From NCBI GenBank assembly GCA_009760855.2, contig WPIO01000038.1, forward strand, positions 64,001-124,000: DNA of 60,000 bases, given 5' to 3'. Both the position numbers and the translations under genes were made by a program. The stretch comes from Cristatella mucedo. Taxonomy: Eukaryota; Bryozoa; Phylactolaemata; Cristatellidae. Under the pieces are notes generated by a model. The model was not told where the DNA came from and did not search any database. It saw only the letters and a program-made list of their open reading frames with translations. Of the stretch, positions 49,812 to 60,000 are shown one piece after another; the stretch's first letter is position 1, and every line of letters begins with the position of its first letter.

Positions 49812-49829
49812 AAGATCCGACTGCTTTAG
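49812..49829 (+). CDS. Candidate MORN1 microexon
   Basis: Eighteen nucleotides lie between ttttcccag and gtgcgg and would encode EDPTAL in phase 1. Such a short exon is easily produced by chance, so this is only a candidate. Confidence 0.2.
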   Translation, partial: KIRLL

Positions 49830-50101
49830 GTGCGGGTGAAATTACTAAATGGATAAGCTGCCACTCGGTGCCAAAGTGCTGCTGTTAACCAGTGCTGCAG
49901 TTAAAGCAGGAGATGGCCAGACAACAACAAGAAGGCCGAAGAACCGCCAGAGGGAGAAGGCATTAGCTTGCACACTGCTGTCATCAGGAACGAGAGCAGC
50001 ACGTGCTGATGGGCTGAGGAGCTCAGTCCAGCTGCTTCGTCGGCTGAGTCTATCAAAGTAAAGAGACTGCAAAGGCCCCCCTTGACCCCTTGAACAACGC
50101 T

Positions 50102-51622
<1,521 letters not shown>

Positions 51623-51825
51623 TGCTGCATCAAATGAAGGAGGTCAAAACCGTGAGCATTAACGCAACGAGGCGCTTTATTGAAGGTGATTACGTCGTCA
51701 TGATAGAGGACGTCACGAACCCACCCTTCATGGGCGTCACGTTGCCTCCGCTGTTCGTGCTGGTGCATCTCAAGAAAAAGAGGCGAGCCCCTCATGCAAC
51801 CAAAACCAAGGTCGATAAGATAACC
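51623..51825 (+). CDS. Candidate MORN1 3' exon, conserved-looking
   Basis: This open segment encodes EGDYVVMIEDVTNPPFMGVT followed by LPPLFVLVHLKKKRR. The acceptor may be 51623 (after tgcttag) or 51686 (after ttgaag), both phase 1. The donor may be gtaaag at 51826 or gtacgt at 51831. If read to 51873 it ends in a stop and could be the terminal exon. It looks like a real domain strand pattern, and its orientation and phase fit MORN1. I do not recall the vertebrate C-terminus well enough to claim homology. Confidence 0.5.
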
Positions 51826-52298
51826 GTAAAGTACGTGCTTTCTCCAACCGTCAAGCTGCTGCATTTCTGCTAGCCCTAACGTTCCCGCTTTTACTGTGAA
51901 AACTCGTGTCACTGCCAAACCAATCCTAACCATCTCGTAGTCTCTGTGCATCAATCTTAGCTGCTGCCTTTGATGCCACAACGTAGGAGTAAGGTTTTCT
52001 ACATCCTGGGTCTTTGGATGGTGTCAAGGAAAAGCACACAGATGGTGCTCATTAATGGTTGGCTGCCGTACAAGACCATATAATTGTGGTGATCTTGCAC
52101 AACCTGCTGGGCCAGGATGCTGTGGGGGTCAATGTGTGGCAGTTTCAAAACAGGAAATGCCCACCAAGGTCAGGTAAACTACTTTCTGGTTGCCGTTTAT
52201 GAGTGCTAAGGAGATAAGGCACGATCGGCCGATGGTTTGGAGGTAGCTTGGCAGTAGGGGCAGGACAGATTGCCTGGGGGGATCGGCCCCTTCATAGG

Positions 52299-52322
52299 CT
52301 GCTGCTGCTGCTGCTGCTGCCG
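52299..52322. repeat. (GCT)n short repeat
   Basis: About seven GCT units upstream of the candidate exon at 52379. Confidence 0.9.
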
Positions 52323-52378
52323 TTAGATATTAGAACTACTGGAGGCCCAGACCAGTTGCTGCCAGCTCGTGAAATCAG

Positions 52379-52441
52379 CATGTGTGGGCATTTGTAACAA
52401 TAGAGTTCACATGTGATGCTGAGGGCAACAAGCGGATGAAA
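52379..52441 (+). CDS. Candidate exon, downstream of MORN1
   Basis: This segment has 21 codons between gaaatcag and gtaggt, phase 0 to phase 0. It encodes HVWAFVTIEFTCDAEGNKRM. It would follow the 51623-51825 candidate in phase. There is no family match, and the open frame also continues past the donor to 52564. Confidence 0.3.
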
Positions 52442-52809
52442 GTAGGTGTCTCATTGGAAGCTTTGCTAAACCGAGAGGACCAAGCCACTATTGGGCTGCA
52501 GAGCTTCCTGTGGCAAAACGAAATCCTATTGGCGTGCAACCGGTTGCCATCAACCTTAATGTAACTCAGCCAAGAATTCGTGAGAAACATTGCTGGATTG
52601 GAATGCTGGATTTGTAGCTAGTAGCTAAGAAGAAGCTGCAGAGGAAGTCTGGAAAAGACGTATGGTAATCAGCAGCAGTAGTAGGGTCATCTTGGAGGTA
52701 TCATGATTGCTTGGAATTGAGTTACAATAAATTGTAGGACCGGCAGTGTGAAATTATTTCCTGTCAAAGAGGCTTTAATCAAAGAAAGAGGTGGCCAGTT
52801 TTATTAAAC

Positions 52810-52935
52810 AGATATGATCTTGGGGGGCACAGGAAGGCTGATACCGTTGGAGCAGTTAAGCTAGGTAAGTAGGAGCAGAGGCGTGGTAGGCCTTGTACTT
52901 CAGTGGAAAGTATATTTTTAGTCTATCTGCTGTTA
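52810..52935 (-). mobile_element. Second LINE family, short fragment
   Basis: 'gcagttaagctaggtaagta' and 'gaggcgtggtaggccttgta' are the antisense of the L-A-E-L-L and K-A-R-H-G-L region. Diverged. Confidence 0.55.
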
Positions 52936-53329
52936 GACCGTAAGCAACCTCAGGTCCCCCCCCCTGTAGCACGAATGACACTTGCTAGCATTTCCAGCAT
53001 TTGAAAACCAAGTGCCCTCGCCTGCTTGCTGGCTGCCCTAAATTAGGGCATGGTAGTTTGCTCAAGATAGCTCGTAGATGTCAAATACAGCTGTGCTCTG
53101 AAGGAGCTGATGAATGTATTTAAAGGCAGCAGTTAGCCTTCGGTCCTGAGCCAGCCGTTCACCCATCGAATGTATGATCTGGGTCCGAGCTATCATGCCG
53201 TGAGCAGGCAGGAGTAGTTTGGTGCATAGAGATGCAATTACTGAGAATCTGCAGACACTTCCTAACTGACCGGGGTACTTCTGTCAGCGGAGCCTCTTAT
53301 TAATTGCAGATGCTTGAAAAACCGTGCAT

Positions 53330-54570
53330 TATTGTCAGCTATTGCTGCTGCTGCTGCTGCTACTGCATGCTGTTGCATGCTATAGCCTATTGTCGAATGA
53401 GATTGAAAAGAAGACAGAAACGAAAGAAATATTAGAAATAAATAAGAACAGAGACACTTGCCCAAGCTCAAGACCTCGCTGACGTGCTGGGCATGCTGGG
53501 CTATGCCTTTTTGCCCTGCCAGCTACGCATGCCTTATCACCCTCATTCCGTGCTGCTATATATTCACCAATTCACCTAGGAAAGACCTCTTTGATAGCTG
53601 CTGGTTTTGAGGTTTACAAGTGACTAGGCAGTGTACCTGTGCAATGCGAAGGGAACTCTAAGTACCACCGTGTAAGTCTCAGCCTTGACCTCTCAGTGCA
53701 AGCTTGGCACCGAGCTGGAGGGTGGGCACTCGAGGCTGCCTTCGTGCACGAATGAGGCACGACTCTTACTTGCAGCCGAGCAGGGCATCTGATGAAGCCG
53801 TAAGGCATGGCCCGGTAAGCCAAAAGCTCGACTTGTAAGCGCTTGTGTGATTGTGCAAGTAACCGTTCTTGCCGCGATTGCCTGCTGCACTATTTATTGG
53901 CAATTTATGTTGATTGGCGCGGCTGCCGGAATATGGATGGGCGTTTTTGTTTATGGTTGCCTTTTTTAAGCCGCTTTACTTTTGCGCCCACCGCCACTAG
54001 CGATAAAGACTCGTCTTTGGCAATCGCATCGCAGGCAGCACTTGGTACCAAACGCAGGCCTCGTGCCGCGGGGCGTGGCTCGGAGCGCCGCTTTGCAGTG
54101 CCGGCCACGCTGCACACACTAGCTAGTCATAGAATGCTGGCTTTCCATCTGAAGTCGCATGGTCACTTGGCTAAAAGCGTGTTGCCGCTGTACATGTTGC
54201 CGTCGTACATGTTGCCGCCACGCGGCACACCGTGGCCTCTCATCCCTGCCACCGTCGGTCACATGTCTGCTGGAGCCAGCCCAGCATGCCTGGCAGCCCC
54301 GAGTCCGGCGGGGCTTACCGGACGCTGCAATGTTTGCTCGTCGTCTGTTCGAGCAAGGCAACTTCGCTTTCAGGTCGGATGCCAAGTTGGCAGCGTAAGG
54401 TAAAGCGTAGCTGCCTCAGCAGGTAGTCTGCTGAAAAGACTCCGAAGGCGCTCGCGGCAACGCACTTGGCTAACAGCACTTCTGCACCGGTAAAGCTGAG
54501 AGCCCGAGTCTGAAGATTAGCTGAAGTCAGGTAGTGTACCACGCGAGAGGCAGGTTAACATTGTAAAAAA
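53330..54570. other. Unassigned, GC-rich in part
   Basis: (GCT)n at 53342-53360. GC-rich DNA at 54000-54400 has open frames on both strands but no family match. TGTACATGTTGCCG-type words repeat at 54190-54225. Confidence 0.35.
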
Positions 54571-54573
54571 AAA

Positions 54574-54640
54574 CTGAACGAAGGGCTCGAACTCACGGCT
54601 TTGGTCGTCAAGAGCGAGCACCTTATCGCTGAGATAATAA
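54574..54640 (-). mobile_element. tRNA-like head of a SINE, solo
   Basis: Read antisense it gives 'gcgataaggtgctcgctctt' and 'ccgtgagttcgagcccttcg', A and B boxes in tRNA spacing, without a recognisable tail. It is most like family A. Not a working tRNA: the acceptor stem does not pair. Confidence 0.55.
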
Positions 54641-54771
54641 CCAGGGACAATCAGATCTCTGGCATTTGACATCGCCTAGTGGAAGTCATCACTGAGCACA
54701 TGAGGAGTACTTTTTGTATTCTTGCAATATCTGTTGCACCATTTTAAAATATAAATTCTAGCGTTCCTGCC

Positions 54772-54933
<162 letters not shown>

Positions 54934-55326
54934 GTCTTGTGATTCACCTTGAAGCTAAAAACAAAGGAAACCTACATCTGTTACACCGGCCAACTTACAG
55001 CCATTGCTTAAGATTCTCAAGATTTAAAATATCTTTGTTTCTTAGTTCATTAAGTATTGGCGTCGTTTTTTTCTAAAGTGCTAAACAGCCTTAGTACTGC
55101 AGTTAGCAGCAACTCTTCGACTTATGCTGCCTTAGCCCATATAGCAGCACAGCTCACCTCAATCATGGGATCGGCACAAAATCTAGCCCTGCCAGCAGCC
55201 AAGTAAAATTTCAGAAATTGGTTTATAGGATCCGTGCCTGCTTTGCATGCATTAAAAGCGAATACCTTAGTGAGTAATTATTTTCATAAGTAACTTATAA
55301 ATCAAACGAGATTAGAAAATGAGACT

Positions 55327-55770
55327 ATAATAATAATAGTAATAGCATCTCGTTTGTATAGTGCCCTAAGAGGACTTAACCTCTTTCAAGCCCTTTACAA
55401 TTCACTGCTGCAAGATAATAGATACCTTTGGGGGTCAGTGACTTGCCTATATTAAGCATGCAAAGGTAAACAATCATGGCGACCGGTTATTAAGGCCTCT
55501 GGCTGTAACTTGCACTGAATCGTGTTCTGATGTGCACACGCAAAGCCCAGTGGAACAAAAAAGAAATTAAGTTTGCTGGCTGAAGGGAAAGTTGACAGGA
55601 GCAGATGCGTCTTCAGCTGAGACTTTAGGTAAGGTCATCGAAAGATTGCTGCACAGGTAGTGACCATAGCCGGACACGAGTTCCAGAGTGCTTGCAAATG
55701 CAGGTTCGATCATCAAATCATTTAAGTAGAGAATGCATATCTGTCTGACTGCCGAAGGTCTCTAGCAGCT
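55327..55770 (-). mobile_element. LINE-like 3' fragment, divergent type
   Basis: (AAT)n, then 'tagtgccctaagaggactta' and 'ttcaagccctttacaattc' form an L2-like tail. The following UTR ('gggggtcagtgacttgcc') and 'ggacacgagttccagagtgc' differ from the two main families, so this may be a third L2-like lineage. Confidence 0.6.
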
Positions 55771-56205
55771 ACTAGTACTTTGATATTCTCAGCAAGTATC
55801 CAACAGTACTAACGTCTGTGTTTGATAGACGGTGTTTCTAGACATACTAACGCCTGAGCAACAGCACCTAGGTAGTTGGCAAGCACGACAGCAGTAGAGC
55901 TGAGTTCTGGTGCACTGCTGCTTGGCTACTGCTGCTAGTCTGGTAAAATAGTGCTCCTTGAAGTGGTCTAACATTTTACTGCAGCACGTAAATGGGGCTC
56001 GCCCGAGGCATAGATCAGAGTCGCAGTTGCCACACAGATGACTGACGTCTTACACGCCGTGACGCCTTACATAATGTGACAATGAACTGCCATAATTTAG
56101 AGTGCCTAACTTGTGCATGAAGCACCAGCCAAAAAAGCGAGTCTTCTTGACGAACATGAAGAGCCGCAGACTGGCTATCCAGACTGGCTTCATCTTCTAC
56201 TGCTA

Positions 56206-56935
56206 ATAATAATAATAATAATAATAATGTACTTGATAAAGCGCCCTCAGAGAACTCAATCTCTCTCTAGGCGCTTTACATTTGCTGCAAAGAAAATGCA
56301 ATTGAATGGTAAGTAAAATCATGCTTGAAAAACAAACAAAACGAATAACATGGTTAGGGGTGACATGCACAGGGTCAGCATGCAAATGTGGTTAGTGGCA
56401 GCATGCACAGTGTCAGCACGCATGAGCACATAAAGGACGAATCACAGGGACCCACTAAATGCTGTCCTAAATAGGTGTGTTTTTAAGTTCCTTTTAAATG
56501 TGGTCAGGTCAGGGGATGTTCTGACGCAGGTCGGGAGTGAGTTCCAGGCTTTGGGAGCATACGAACTAAATGCACGGTCTCCAAAGGATTTGAGGTTTGT
56601 ACGAGGTATTTCTAGACTGTTGGATTCCGAAAAGCGGGGGGGGGGGGGTACGATGCTTGGCCTGATGGGGGAGTATGTCGGAGAGATAGGCTGGAGCCAT
56701 AGAATGAAGGGACCTAAAAGTGAGCAAAAAACCTTGAAGTCAATCCGTTGCTTGACTGGTAGCCAGTGCAGGTCGGCGAGAAGTGGTGTGACGTGACAAC
56801 TGCGACGCTCACGACAGACAAGCCTAGCTGCGGAGTTTTGCACCAGTTGCAACCGCCTGATCGCACATGCTGGTAGGCCAGTAAGCAGTGAGTTGCAGAA
56901 GTCGAGACGAGATGTCACGAATGCATGGACCAACT
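56206..56935 (-). mobile_element. L2-type LINE, well-preserved 3' part
   Basis: (AAT)n and a complete 3' UTR, then an antisense frame of 163 aa: [52 protein letters not shown] and [20 protein letters not shown] then [11 protein letters not shown] poly-G run (56636-56648) sits within the ORF. This copy gives the best C-terminal reference for the family in the window. Confidence 0.93.
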
Positions 56936-57120
56936 AACTAACTACTAACTGGTACTAAGTGGTGGTGCGATTCTGAAAACTTTTGATTAGAATGTACCCC
57001 CAGGCTATTTCTCTCTAGCAATTCATTAACAGCTGGCTGCTAGGGTTCGGCTAGCAGCTGCCGATCTGCGTAATATCAGGCTGATCGTGATCGGCCTTCA
57101 CTTCCGTAGCGATTCGTCTT

Positions 57121-57515
57121 TCAGGTCAGTTGATGCATCGTCGGCATCACATCAGAGGCTCTCGGGCACATATGCTGTTCTTGCTTGAGCCTCTTCCCCT
57201 CGTGCCCTTGGCTTTCTTCGGCTGCTGCCGACGGTTTACTTTCCATCCCTCTGCCACTCTTTCCCCTTCCCAGTTTGCTGCTGCCACTGGTGTTGCTGTC
57301 GCCTCCACTGCTGCACAGGGTAGAGCAAGCACTGTCGGTGCTGACTGATCTCAGTTTGCTGCTATCACTGTCACCCCAGCTCTGGCTAAACTGAAACGAG
57401 CGATCGCTCACCCATTCATATACTAGTATCTTTTTAGCCCTAGCTTCTTTCTGCATGGCAGCATTTTCCAGTGCATCGCTGCCCGGCCCGACCGGACAGC
57501 CCTTGACGATCGCCT
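57121..57515 (-). CDS. Unidentified minus-strand gene, probable terminal exon
   Basis: An open frame ends in TGA at 57121 and encodes AIVKGCPVGPGSDALENAAM, KEARAKKILVYEWVSD, then a Ser-rich tail (SSKLRSVSTDSACSTLCSSG) and a basic end. The frame stays open upstream to 57828, but the part before about 57515 looks non-coding, and I cannot fix the acceptor. The gene would be convergent with MORN1. I do not recognise the family. Confidence 0.42.
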
Positions 57516-57860
57516 CTCTTTCAGTAAGGACGATCGATTGTGCACTCGTTGTGGTCAATTGTGGTCTCGTTGCACGCCGGTGTAGCCGATAGAGTTTGTG
57601 TAGGACGCGCCACGGACATGCTCCGTGGACTAACCTGCTTCTTTTGCACTTCTTCTTTACGGCCGTTGCTGTGGCATTCAAACCACTGGCTTCCGGAGGC
57701 ATCCGGCTCAGCAGCAGCAGCCACCGCCTAGATGGCCGTGCGCCGAGCTGCTGCTGCTGAAGCTGCCACCTTGGCACTCTGGGCAGTTTCGGCTTCCGGT
57801 CGGTTGCTCGGTTGCAGGTGGGACACATCGAAGCACATCCAGCAAAGTGCCGCCACTCAC

Positions 57861-57878
57861 CGCGAATCGTCTATTCTT
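57861..57878 (-). CDS. Candidate 18-nt microexon of the unidentified gene
   Basis: This segment lies between gctccag and gtgagt, phase 0, encoding KNRRFA. It fits the phase-0 end of the exon at 57977-58121. The donor is strong, but the length makes a chance match possible. Confidence 0.28.
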
Positions 57879-57976
57879 CTGGAGCTCACCAGCTCCATCG
57901 ACGGCACGAGGAAGCAGACGTAGGAAGCAGACGAACCCCGAGAGCTGCGGGGTACCACCGCACATTTCAGCCTAAC

Positions 57977-58121
57977 CATGCCGTGCAGATTGCCGAAACG
58001 GACGTTTGTCGCGAGGCGAGGCGATAAGACGATGCGTTCAAAGTCTGGTCGTTGCCGCTTCTTCGCCTTTGCCACTGCATGGAGCGCTTCATGGAGTCGG
58101 CTCAAGTTCAGCTTCCGGTGA
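57977..58121 (-). CDS. Unidentified minus-strand gene, internal exon
   Basis: This 145-nt segment follows catgcag and ends before gttagg. It encodes HRKLNLSRLHEALHAVAKAK then RPDFERIVLSPRLATNVRFG, a mixed-charge sequence that looks like folded protein. It continues in phase from 58185-58260. Unknown family. Confidence 0.48.
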
Positions 58122-58184
58122 CTGCATGATGCATGCGATGCTCCGCCGTGCAGGCTGCTGTGTTTTGCCTACCGTGTTGGTTAC

Positions 58185-58260
58185 CTGTTCATCTTTTTGG
58201 CCCATACTGTTGCAACGTGAACAGCTTCCGTGCGACAGATGGGAGTGTCAGCTGACAGAA
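58185..58260 (-). CDS. Unidentified minus-strand gene, internal exon
   Basis: This 76-nt segment lies between ccccctgcag and gtaacc, phase 1 to phase 2. It encodes LSADTPICRTEAVHVATVWA then KKMN. The only open frame is also the one that joins both neighbours. Confidence 0.48.
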
Positions 58261-58413
58261 CTGCAGGGGGCTGGAGCCACTGACATCAACTGTGGGAGCG
58301 TTGCATTGAGGCTGCCGCCCGCTGGCGTTGGCTTCGTCCGTGCCAAAGCTGGCACGGCCTCACTGTTCGAGCTGTAGCTCCTCCTCCTCTTCCGTTCTCA
58401 TCCACTAACTTAC

Positions 58414-58468
58414 CTTCGTTCTGCTGACTGGAACTGCAGCTGTGCTGCTGTCGATGACTTTTGTCAAG
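58414..58468 (-). CDS. Unidentified minus-strand gene, internal exon
   Basis: This 55-nt segment lies between cttttgcag and gtaagt, both strong sites. In the frame that joins the next exon it reads LDKSHRQQHSCSSSQQNE; another frame is also open (LTKVIDSSTAAVPVSRTK). Upstream exons were not found. Confidence 0.42.
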
Positions 58469-58861
58469 CTGCAAAAGCAGAACATTCAAATACATGTGGT
58501 ACACCGAAAAGCCTGAGCTGCAGATTAGCAGTCGTCGTTACTAGCCGATTGCAGTAACTTTGCAGAATGGTCAGGTGCAGCTGCATCATCCTGCAGCTGA
58601 ATCTGTGCATGTCTTTGCATGCAATGCATGCTTGCATACAATGCCTACATTGACCTCGCTGTTCCTTTTCTCTTGAATACTAGCCTACTCGATAAGCTCA
58701 CAGCATCAATCTTGGTATGCCATCTTGTTTCCATTGTTTTGACTCTGTGGATCGCACATCATGTCAAATCTCTGAGCCTCACGAAAAGCTCATTGATCGA
58801 GCATTGTTCGATGACGACTGTGGTAGGACGCTGCTGATCGACTAGAGCGATGCCTTGCTAA

Positions 58862-59727
58862 TTGCAGAACCTTCTAGAACCTTGCAATACGTCCATCCCT
58901 GAGCTTCCATCTTTGCCATCATTGCCATGCATCACTGGGCAATGTGAGAGCTCTGAAAACTGATAAGAAAGGCAGCGGCACAAACCAGTAGTTTCGCTTT
59001 CGCCGGAAACGGACCAGCGCCGGAAGTAGAGCCACATCGGAAGAGAGATGCGTCGGAAAGGCAGCCCCACCGGGAGCGAGGCGCTCCGGAAGCAGAGCCG
59101 CGCCAGAAGGGTGGCCCATTCGGAGGTAGCCTCGAGCCGAGCAGGTTCGCAGCATGAGACGCCACGGTCCAGTGCATCACTGCCGCGGTAGAGCTTGCAT
59201 AAGAATAAGGCCACAGCGCTTTCATTGTGCTTCTCGATCATCGCACCATTTTTTACTCTGTTGCCAATTTGTTTTATTAATGAAAAAATCCATTGAGCTG
59301 AATTCGGCCATTAAGCAGACTTTGACCAGTAAGCAGCTTCGAAATTTTCATTTATCAGCTGAGTTTTTATATCTCACCACGCTGGGCTCTTGACCATAGC
59401 TCATTTCTGGCCTTGAGGCATCAGGATTGACTCGTGACCGGCAAAGATGGTGCGGAAATACAATGTCTGTTGCGCTCTTTCCATGCTTCGGACCAGCAGC
59501 TTCACACTGCAGATAGAGTGCTTACTGATGCAAGACGTTGAGTTGAAACCACTTCCCCATTGGACCGGTGGTAAAGACATGCCCCCAAAACCTGCCGACC
59601 TCGGCGGTTCGCCGAGCCTCAGACCTAAGCTATATTCCCATCGGGCTCTTTTGATCAATGCGACGACTGGATTCAGTCACATTCTTCAGCAATTAGCCAC
59701 CCATCAGTCTCTGACGAGAACCTTAAA
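58862..59727. other. Unassigned
   Basis: Minus-strand GC-rich DNA at 58970-59150 with several overlapping frames, and an open plus-strand stretch (59447-59734). None has a family match. A segment at 58865-58950 has plausible minus-strand splice sites, but its phase does not fit the exon at 58414-58468. Confidence 0.3.
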
Positions 59728-59865
59728 AAAATAATAGCTGATTCAACAGCCTCTTTTGTATAGCGACAGACGAGCCTTTACGGTTTGCAGTGGCAATGAA
59801 GGATCGCCCACCGCAGGATTCGAACCCACGACCCACCCTACCTGGTGTGCCATCACAGCTAACCC
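59728..59865 (-). mobile_element. tRNA-derived SINE, family B
   Basis: 'agctgattcaacagcctctt', 'gcgacagacgagcctttacg', 'gaaggatcgcccaccgcag' and reversed B box 'ggattcgaacccacgac'. Part of the middle and the A-box side is deleted. Confidence 0.83.
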
Positions 59866-60000
59866 TATGTCTCCAATAGGTTCTGTCGTAGCCATGAAAT
59901 AGCGAAGAGGGGCCAGAAACAGTCAGTTGGCTGAACTTTGACCTTCTCCGACCCGATCAATCATAGCTAGCGCCCTGCTCTTTCGGTTCGGCTGGAGACT

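Noticed and set aside
52382-52564. Resemblance of a 60-codon frame to a ligand-gated channel extracellular region
   Set aside because: Only a loose pattern of hydrophobic and acidic residues; no Cys-loop or other diagnostic motif.
57391-57411. Possible intron between EW and FSQSW in the unidentified gene
   Set aside because: gtgagc...tttcag fits the sites but the length is only 21 nt, too short to splice; the frame reads through anyway.
58865-58952. Upstream exon of the unidentified gene
   Set aside because: The sites look possible, but the only open frame ends in phase 1 whereas the next exon needs phase 0.

Overview
The window is nuclear DNA of an animal, probably an invertebrate: intron-rich protein genes with orthodox GT-AG junctions, introns packed with L2/CR1-type LINE debris, tRNA-derived SINEs, and very long dinucleotide microsatellites. 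There is no operon structure and no bacterial, organellar or viral gene. I cannot name the species. The many open frames over (CT)n, (CA)n and (GA)n tracts are not genes. Two conserved animal genes could be rebuilt exon by exon, with every junction kept in phase. They lie head to head. On the minus strand, 33446 down to at least 12077, is CRYZL1 (zeta-crystallin-like, quinone oxidoreductase-like protein 1): nine exons, about 328 codons, with only the short last exon not found. On the plus strand, 34402 up to at least 49401, is MORN1 (MORN repeat-containing protein 1): ten confident exons, about 504 codons, and two or three weaker candidate exons up to 52441. The two start codons are separated by 955 bp (33447-34401), a candidate bidirectional promoter. 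Layout. 1-12 kb: repeat-dominated DNA downstream of (or holding the last exon of) CRYZL1, with L2 fragments on both strands, a second LINE family, and (GACA)n, (CA)n and (CT)n tracts. 12-33.4 kb: CRYZL1, whose introns hold most of the L2 copies, mainly antisense to the gene; intron 1 carries an L2 copy interrupted by a 949-bp element with imperfect terminal inverted repeats, itself holding a CCCTAAA-like array split by a SINE. 34.4-52 kb: MORN1, with L2 copies and CT tracts in its introns. 52.5-57 kb: repeats and DNA I cannot interpret. 57.1-58.5 kb: phase-compatible minus-strand exons of an unidentified gene that would be convergent with MORN1. 58.5-60 kb: nothing firm apart from a SINE at the end. 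CRYZL1 is a zinc-free medium-chain dehydrogenase/reductase-fold protein and MORN1 a repeat scaffold. Their functions are not known to be connected, so the pairing is a layout observation and not a pathway. Identifications rest on family knowledge and on reading the translated exons; no search was run.
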